Positions 23,417 through 28,166 of a stretch of 28,166 nt of DNA are shown piece by piece. This DNA is from Faecalibacterium sp. CAG:74. GTDB taxonomy: Bacteria > Bacillota > Clostridia > Christensenellales > Aristaeellaceae. The notes beneath the pieces are model-generated. The model had not been told where the DNA came from. It saw only the letters and a list, made by a program, of their open reading frames with translations, and made no database searches. The first letter of the stretch is position 1, and each line of letters opens with the position of its first letter. A program made the translations under genes and the position numbers. The stretch lies in assembly GCA_000437595.1 (NCBI GenBank), contig FR899850.1:1-28166 (forward strand). The letters run 5' to 3'.

Positions 23417-24790
23417 ATGAAATCTCCTAAGCGTTTGATGGCGCTCGCTCTTGCGGCGACGCTGATGTGCCTGCCGGGTGCGTCTCTGGCAGAGGATGCC
23501 GCGACGACGGATGCGCCGGCTGCAATCGAAGAAACGACGACGACGGTGGCGGAAGACCCGAATGAGGTGCTGGCGACGGTCAACGGCGTGGAAATCACCC
23601 GTGCGCGTTTCAACACCTTCTATCAGTCCATGCTGTCCTACTATGGGCAGTATTACGACACGACGAACGAGAGCCTGCAGGCGGCCATCCGCCAGAGCGC
23701 GCTGGAAGTGGCAGTGCAGTATGAGCTGATGAATCAGAAGCTGGTGGAGCTGGGTCTGTCGCTGACGGACGAAGAAATCGCCGCAGTGGAAGCGGAAGCG
23801 CAGACCAACTGGGATGCTGCCGTGCAGAATGGCATGGAGTACATGGGCATCACCGATGATTCCACCGACGAAGAGCGCGCCAGCGCCATGGTGGAGGTTC
23901 TCTCCTCGCTGGAAGCGGAGGGCTTCACCGAGGAATCCTACAAGGCGAGCTGCGTGGAAGAAGCGGGTTACAATAAGCTGATGGACGATATCGTCAAGGA
24001 CGTGACCGTCTCCGACGAGGATGTTCAGGCGGAGTTTGACTCGCTGGTGGAAGCCGACAAGGAAAAGTACGAGGGTCATGTCGATCAGTATGAGAATGAC
24101 CAGTACATGAACCGCATGTACGCCGCCTATGGCTACACGGACTACATCACGCCCCAGTACTATGTGCCCAGCGGCTACCGCGGCGTCAGCCATATCCTGC
24201 TGGACGTGGATGATACCCTGATGGAAACGTACACGAACCTGCTGGCAACCTACGAAGAGCAGCAGGATCAGATTGAAGCGGGCGAAGAAGTGACCGAAGA
24301 GCTGGTGACGCTGGAGCAGGTGGAAGCGGCGAAGCAGGCGATTATCGACTCCGTGCAGCCGACGATTGACGAAATCAACCAGAAGCTGGCGGATGGCGTG
24401 TCCTTTGACGAGCTGATTCAGGAATACGGCACGGATCCGGGAATGCAGGATGCAGCGACCCGCGCAGAAGGCTACCCCGTGCATATGGACTCCACCAACT
24501 GGGATGCGGCGTTCACCGCGGGCGCGTTCACGATGGAGAAGATCGGTGACATCAGCGAACCGGTTGTCGGCAGCTATGGCGTGCATATCCTCCAGTATGT
24601 CCGTGACGTGCCTTCCGGCGCGGTGGAGCTGGATACTGACCTGAAGGAATCCCTGCGCGCGGAGTTGCTGTCCTCCAAGCAGCAGGAAACCTTCAACGCC
24701 GCCATCACGAAGTGGATGGACGAAGCCAACATCGTCTACACCGACGCTGGCCTTGACATCATGCCTACGACGGTGGACAACGCGGAGTAA
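23417..24790 (+). CDS. Secreted SurA/PrsA-like peptidyl-prolyl isomerase
   Basis: Extracytoplasmic chaperone with a parvulin-type isomerase domain. The 457-residue product has a signal peptide (about 1-25, MKSPKRLMALALAATLMCL, cut near ASLA). A Thr/Ala/Glu linker follows, then a SurA-type N-terminal chaperone domain (about 48-210; VNGVEITRARFNTFYQ is the typical opening). The PpiC domain (about 255-395) starts GVSHILLDV. A Glu-rich insertion of about 60 residues (EEQQDQIEAGEEVTEE) sits right after SHILL, before FDELIQEYGTDPG and VGSYGVHILQY. The only Cys of the signal peptide is not in a lipobox, so unlike Bacillus PrsA it is probably not lipid-anchored. AAGGAAG precedes the ATG. Inverted repeat copies flank the gene. 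Confidence 0.88.
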   Translation: MKSPKRLMALALAATLMCLPGASLAEDAATTDAPAAIEETTTTVAEDPNEVLATVNGVEITRARFNTFYQSMLSYYGQYYDTTNESLQAAIRQSALEVAVQYELMNQKLVELGLSLTDEEIAAVEAEAQTNWDAAVQNGMEYMGITDDSTDEERASAMVEVLSSLEAEGFTEESYKASCVEEAGYNKLMDDIVKDVTVSDEDVQAEFDSLVEADKEKYEGHVDQYENDQYMNRMYAAYGYTDYITPQYYVPSGYRGVSHILLDVDDTLMETYTNLLATYEEQQDQIEAGEEVTEELVTLEQVEAAKQAIIDSVQPTIDEINQKLADGVSFDELIQEYGTDPGMQDAATRAEGYPVHMDSTNWDAAFTAGAFTMEKIGDISEPVVGSYGVHILQYVRDVPSGAVELDTDLKESLRAELLSSKQQETFNAAITKWMDEANIVYTDAGLDIMPTTVDNAE

Positions 24791-24792
24791 CC

Positions 24793-24893
24793 CCAAGGGG
24801 CGTTGCCCCTTGACCCCACAAGGGAGTTCCTCCCTTGACCCTTCCGCGCGATTGAGTTGGTGACGCTATCCAACTATTTCCGCGTGTTTATCT
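24793..24893 (-). repeat. Dispersed hairpin-rich intergenic element, copy 4 (half length)
   Basis: Only the conserved half is present, inverted relative to copy 3: CAAGGGGC/GCCCCTTG hairpin (about 24795-24813), AAGGGAG/CTCCCTT, CCTTCCGCGCGATTGAGTTGG, the 18-bp spacer and CCGCGTGTTTAT (24880-24891). Bases 24808-24860 are nearly identical to the first 50 bases of copy 1. It begins right after the foldase stop codon. Confidence 0.85.
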
Positions 24894-24904
24894 GAACAAA
24901 AATT

Positions 24905-24948
24905 CGGCGCTCCGACAGGATTCATCCTCCTGTCAGAGCGCCGTTTTT
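24905..24948. terminator. Bidirectional terminator between the foldase and GH8 genes
   Basis: CGGCGCTCCGACAGGA (24905-24920) pairs with TCCTGTCAGAGCGCCG (24928-24943) with one mismatch, then TTTTTT; a T run is also present on the minus strand. The two flanking genes converge here. Confidence 0.92.
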
Positions 24949-24949
24949 T

Positions 24950-25019
24950 ATACTATTTCCTGCATTCACCTGCACCATCTGCTCGCGCATTTTGGTGCAT
25001 TTTCATTTGGAAATAGTAT
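24950..25019. repeat. Nested palindrome, possible miniature element
   Basis: ATACTATTTCC (24950-24960) is an exact inverse of GGAAATAGTAT (25009-25019); inside, TGCACCA (24971-24977) faces TGGTGCA (24993-24999). The motifs TTTATACTATTTCC and ATTCACCTGC recur near 9625-9670. The shifted stop codon of the GH8 gene (25003-25005) lies inside it. Confidence 0.65.
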
Positions 25020-26169
25020 TCCTTATTCCACCCATTTCCGATACTGTCCCGACAGCATCAGCAGCGAGAAGAAATACAGGCAGTTGTCGTAGTACCGCCG
25101 CTTTCCTGTTGTCGTAGTACCGCCGCTTTCCTGTCCGCATCGGCAGCTCCCAGAACCGCTTCAGCCACATATCCGCCGTTTCGCTGTCACTGGCGATGCT
25201 CCCCGCCGCGTTCACCGCCGTAATCGCCACCGGGTGCATCGCGGGTTCGTCCCAGCGCGTGCCGTCCAAATCATATGCGCGGTAGTTCTCTTCCGGCAGC
25301 TCCTTCGCGAAAAAGTCCTGCACATGCGTCGCAATGTCGCACAGCGACTGCGTCCGCCCATTCCAGAGCGTATCCAGCGCAATGTTCATGATGACGCGGT
25401 ACGCATCCGAATAGTAAGCGTAATTCTTCCCGAACATCAGTACCGGCGTGCCGTCATATGCCGCATATTCCGGGCTCAGCCCCGTCACCGGGTGCGCACA
25501 CAGCGCGATATACCGCCGGGATGCCGCTTCCGCCTCTGCCCAGAAGGCATGGTCACGCTCGTCGCTGAATTTCGCGAACAGGTGATAGAAGTGCGGCAGA
25601 TGGTACGACGGGTCGCTGATTTCCATCCCCGGTACGAACTTGATATAGTGATTTTCCGGATTCCACATCGGCTGACCGCCCTCGACCATCTCCGCTTGAT
25701 GCACGCAGTGGCGCAGAATATCCTGCGCCCAGTGCCGATACGCGAAAATCCCCTCGCCGTCGCCCCAGCGTGCCGAAGCCATCAGCAGCGCCATCGCGAA
25801 ATACTCTTCTCCATCCGGCGCAGGACCTTCCGCGTTGTGCTTGCCGTCCAGCTGCACCGACCATGCGAAGTAGCCCTGATGCACGCCAGACGATAGGTGC
25901 ATATAGCGCATAGAGAACGTCCATAGCTTGTCAAAGAGATCTTTGCGGTTCATTTGGACGCACATCATCATGCCGTAGCTCATGCCCTCGGTGCGTGCGT
26001 CGTTGTTGCCGGTGTCGACCATGCAGGCAGCGTCGGGGTCAGTAGGGTGAGGATGGTAGAAGTTGTTTTCTGGGGAGAAGAAGATGGTGGAGAAACAGTC
26101 GGAGAGACGGGAGAGAACGGCGGCATCGGAAATGCCGATGCGGGCGAATTGGTTGGGGTAGGTGGACAT
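25003..26169 (-). CDS. Reducing-end xylose-releasing exo-oligoxylanase, GH8, with a frameshifted C-terminus
   Basis: GH8 enzyme of the Rex type (EC 3.2.1.156), which releases xylose from the reducing end of xylo-oligosaccharides. The start at 26169 has AAGGAGC upstream; there is no signal peptide, so it acts inside the cell. NDARTEGMSYGMMM gives the catalytic acid Glu61, and YAYYSDAYRV gives the likely base Asp255; the (alpha/alpha)6 barrel motifs DGEEYFAMAL and YHLPHFYHLFA are also typical. Normal similarity runs to KRRYYDN (residue 354). There a 25-bp tandem duplication shifts the frame and the last 34 residues become RKAAVLRQLPVFLLAADAVG and onward. With one unit removed, the frame would read CLYFFSLLMLSGQYRKWVE and stop at 25023, which is what the family has. 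Activity of the present form is uncertain. It lies 87 bases after the acetyltransferase gene, perhaps in one transcript. Confidence 0.88.
   Translation of the reverse strand: MSTYPNQFARIGISDAAVLSRLSDCFSTIFFSPENNFYHPHPTDPDAACMVDTGNNDARTEGMSYGMMMCVQMNRKDLFDKLWTFSMRYMHLSSGVHQGYFAWSVQLDGKHNAEGPAPDGEEYFAMALLMASARWGDGEGIFAYRHWAQDILRHCVHQAEMVEGGQPMWNPENHYIKFVPGMEISDPSYHLPHFYHLFAKFSDERDHAFWAEAEAASRRYIALCAHPVTGLSPEYAAYDGTPVLMFGKNYAYYSDAYRVIMNIALDTLWNGRTQSLCDIATHVQDFFAKELPEENYRAYDLDGTRWDEPAMHPVAITAVNAAGSIASDSETADMWLKRFWELPMRTGKRRYYDNRKAAVLRQLPVFLLAADAVGTVSEMGGIRNTISK
25083..25132. repeat. 25-bp tandem duplication in the GH8 gene
   Basis: Two identical 25-base units, 25083-25107 and 25108-25132, both starting GTTGTCGTAGTACCGCCGC. 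They shift the reading frame by one. Confidence 0.97.
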
Positions 26170-26256
26170 GGAAAATGCTCCTTTCAGCAAATAAAAAATC
26201 AACAATTAGCAATGAATTATTGGAAGTAAAGGGCAGTATGCAGCGAACAGAAGAGT

Positions 26257-26787
26257 TCAATGCAGTTCCTTCAGCGGAATTGGTTCTGCCGGAACGCCGC
26301 CGAAGTTCCCCAGCGGGAGACAGAGCCAAATCACATCGTGCCACGCATGGTGCTTGTAGCCGGTCTTTTCCCAGATGCCGATGTCGCGGAAGCCCAGCGA
26401 ATGATGCAGCCCGATGCTGCGGTCGTTTGGCAGCGTAATGCAGGAGTAGGCGTTCATGTAGCCTTGCCGCGTCAGCAGCTGGATGCACTCGGTCATCAGC
26501 GCCTTGCCTATGCCGTGTCCCTCAAAGCCGGGGCGCAGGTAGACTGTCAGCTCCACATCCCAGCGGAAAGCCCCGCGAGAACGCAATTCATGGGCAAAAA
26601 TAAAGCCGGATAACTGACCATCATCTGCTTCTGCGACCAGAAAGGGATATTTTCCCACCGCAATCATATTGGCGTAGATTTGGGGAGTGGAATGCTCCAG
26701 CGCAAATGTGATGCAAGTGTTGTCCACATAGTAATTGTAAATGTCCGCAATCAGCGGCGTATCGGTAACTTTTGCGGATCGAAGCAT
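26257..26787 (-). CDS. GNAT acetyltransferase, phosphinothricin-acetyltransferase-like
   Basis: Transfers acetyl from acetyl-CoA to an amine. The 176-residue product has the GNAT fold: YLRPGFEGHGIGKALM is the acetyl-CoA-binding motif A (Q/RxxGxG/A type). NDRSIGLHHSLGFRDIG followed by WEKTGYKHHAWHDVIWL matches the C-terminal part of the PAT/MnaT subfamily, which acetylates phosphinothricin, methionine sulfone or similar amino-acid analogues. The true substrate is unknown. AAGGAGC upstream fixes the start at 26787, and the promoter at 26819-26847 serves it. The GH8 gene follows. Confidence 0.88.
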   Translation of the reverse strand: MLRSAKVTDTPLIADIYNYYVDNTCITFALEHSTPQIYANMIAVGKYPFLVAEADDGQLSGFIFAHELRSRGAFRWDVELTVYLRPGFEGHGIGKALMTECIQLLTRQGYMNAYSCITLPNDRSIGLHHSLGFRDIGIWEKTGYKHHAWHDVIWLCLPLGNFGGVPAEPIPLKELH

Positions 26788-26818
26788 GAAATTCGCTCCT
26801 TTCCGATGTTTTTGCCAT

Positions 26819-26847
26819 ATGATAGCACGGAAAGAGGAAAAGTGCAA
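26819..26847 (-). promoter_or_regulatory. Promoter of the acetyltransferase gene
   Basis: Minus strand: TTGCAC (26847-26842), 17-bp spacer, TATCAT (26824-26819), with TG one base before the -10 box. Confidence 0.8.
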
Positions 26848-26954
26848 GCCGCCAAAAGCAGAAATCTCGTTATTTTCCGAAATAGCTTGCAGGAAAGTGC
26901 TCAAAAGTGTCGAATGTTCTTATATAAGTATGATTTTTGGAGGGCAATGCGGCG

Positions 26955-28022
26955 ATGACGCTGAATGATACGATTCGTGCGCTTCGACGGGAGCGGGGCA
27001 TGACGCAGGAACAGCTGGCGGAAGCCATGAATGTATCTGCCGCCGCCGTGTCGAAGTGGGAGAACGGGCAGAGCGTGCCGGATATTCTGGTACTCACTGC
27101 ACTGGCGGATTTCTTCGAGGTGTCGCTGGATGCGCTTGTGGGTTACACTGTTCAGGCGCACCGCCGGGGCGACATGGTCGCGCGAATCCGCCAGCTGGTT
27201 GTGCAGAAGAAGCACACCGAAGCGACGTGCGCGGCACGAGAAGCGCTCCGCCGCTATCCCAACAGCTTCGATGTCGTCTATGAAGCGACGCAGGCGTATG
27301 GTTATTCCGGCATGGAGCAGAACCGCCCGGAGGATTTGCGCAAGGCGCTTTCGCTTGCTGAACGCGCGATGGTGCTGATTAATCAGGATCAGGAGCGGGA
27401 GAAACATATCCGCCCCGAATCCATCTGGTCGCTCATGGGCAATTATCACGCGCACCTGAATGAGTATGACGAGGCGATTCGCTGCTATGAAAACGGCAAT
27501 GTCGCGGAAGTGAACGACATTGCCATTGCCAACAGCCAGACGGAACTGGGCTGCTATGACCATGCGCTGCCGAAGCTCTCGCGCGGGCTGGTCGTCAGCG
27601 TGATTCGCCTGTTCAATGCCGCGACGGGCGCTATGAACTGCCTGATAGCTTCCGGTCGGCAGCAGGACGCGATTGCGCTGGCATCGTGGCTCTGCCGCGC
27701 GCTTGATGGGATGGAAAGCACGTCGGGCAGTTATATTTGGAAGATGAAAACAATTCTGTACACCAATTCCGCACGGGCAATGGTGCGCATGGGGCGCATG
27801 AACGACGCGGAATTGCAGCTGCGGCAGGCGATTCACTGCGCTCGCCGCTTCGATGCCGCACCGAGCTACAGCGTGAACGGCTTCCGCTTCTACTGGGGCG
27901 AGGAGAAGTCGATTCTGGACATTACAGGCGAAACGGCAATGAGCGCGATTGAACGGTGCATTGACCGCAATGATGATGCCCGCGCGGAACTGCGGGAAAT
28001 CTTTGCGCGCTTACAGGCATAA
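26955..28022 (+). CDS. Xre-family regulator with TPR-like C-terminal region
   Basis: DNA-binding regulator. Residues 3-58 form a typical HTH_3 domain (IRALRRERGMTQEQLAEAM, VSAAAVSKWENGQSVPDI), followed by a short linker (VSLDALVGY) common in Clostridia regulators. The remaining 285 residues are helical and TPR-like (ATCAAREALRRYPNSFDVVY, SIWSLMGNYHAHLNEYDEAI), as in peptide-sensing or protein-sensing Xre regulators. The start at 26955 has GGAGGG 10 bases upstream; a TTG at 26937 would read through that ribosome site. It is divergent from the acetyltransferase gene and may control it, but no operator could be identified in the 167-bp gap. The 144 bases after its stop codon hold no recognisable gene. 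Confidence 0.88.
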   Translation: MTLNDTIRALRRERGMTQEQLAEAMNVSAAAVSKWENGQSVPDILVLTALADFFEVSLDALVGYTVQAHRRGDMVARIRQLVVQKKHTEATCAAREALRRYPNSFDVVYEATQAYGYSGMEQNRPEDLRKALSLAERAMVLINQDQEREKHIRPESIWSLMGNYHAHLNEYDEAIRCYENGNVAEVNDIAIANSQTELGCYDHALPKLSRGLVVSVIRLFNAATGAMNCLIASGRQQDAIALASWLCRALDGMESTSGSYIWKMKTILYTNSARAMVRMGRMNDAELQLRQAIHCARRFDAAPSYSVNGFRFYWGEEKSILDITGETAMSAIERCIDRNDDARAELREIFARLQA

Positions 28023-28166
28023 TTTGAATTGCACTTTTGACGCAGAAGGGACGACCTATTTACCCCCCGCCCCTTCGGAACTCGCAATGCTTGGGGAAAA
28101 TTCAAATAAAATTTCCTGCCGGATGAAAGCCTGCAAATAAAAAGTCAAGCCCCAAATAGGACTTGC

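Noticed and set aside
23018..24796. Long minus-strand frame (592 codons) opposite the foldase and through repeat copy 3
   Set aside because: It is antisense to a well-supported secreted foldase and continues through non-coding repeat DNA; no motif was found.
28023..28166. TTTGAATT and AATTCAAA (28022-28106) as a terminator
   Set aside because: The arms are about 70 bases apart and no T run follows; too weak to call.

Overview
The window looks like the chromosome of a moderately GC-rich Clostridia-type Firmicute (Bacillota), probably a gut commensal. The evidence is sigma-A-type promoters and strong AGGAGG ribosome sites, the rpsF-ssb-rpsR operon, an AddA (not RecBCD) recombination helicase, parS sites of the Bacillus/Clostridium type, and glycosidases for plant glycan and glucuronide use. 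Genus cannot be read from this sequence.

Layout. 1-4.7 kb: a beta-glucuronidase, a small membrane-anchored protein of unknown function, a fragment of a dinD-like gene, and a 23S rRNA uracil methyltransferase. 4.7-8.7 kb, plus strand: rpsF-ssb-rpsR, a PHP phosphoesterase, a DUF378 membrane protein and a DUF1015 protein. 9-18.2 kb, an unbroken minus-strand block: ferritin-like protein, DUF1858 protein, metallo-beta-lactamase-fold hydrolase, PHP histidinol-phosphatase-like protein, addA, recF and dnaN. 18.25-18.7 kb: a convincing replication origin (DnaA boxes plus a DnaA-trio-like unwinding element). 18.9-24.8 kb, plus strand: an RpiB-like isomerase, a membrane-anchored Ntn-type acylase, a GH42 beta-galactosidase and a secreted SurA/PrsA-like foldase. 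25-28 kb: a GH8 exo-oligoxylanase with a frameshifted tail, a PAT-like acetyltransferase and an Xre-TPR regulator.

Replication and segregation. dnaN and recF run away from the origin as usual, but dnaA is not beside it; an RpiB-like gene occupies the other flank. Three parS sites lie within 12-16 kb, a second cluster of DnaA boxes lies at 9.43-9.56 kb, and two exact boxes sit inside addA. By eye there are seven exact TTATCCACA 9-mers, all between 8.7 and 18.7 kb; about 0.2 would be expected by chance in the window.

Repeats. A dispersed intergenic element occurs four times (about 250-380 bp when full length). Its hairpin stems differ between copies by paired changes, so the structure is kept while the sequence drifts. 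Two copies in opposite orientation bracket the foldase gene. Three smaller rearrangements are also visible: a 43-bp duplication at the end of ssb, a 25-bp duplication that shifts the frame of the GH8 tail, and a nested palindrome next to it.

I did not find a defence system, prophage, CRISPR array, tRNA or rRNA. The most unusual content is the origin architecture and the structured repeat family.
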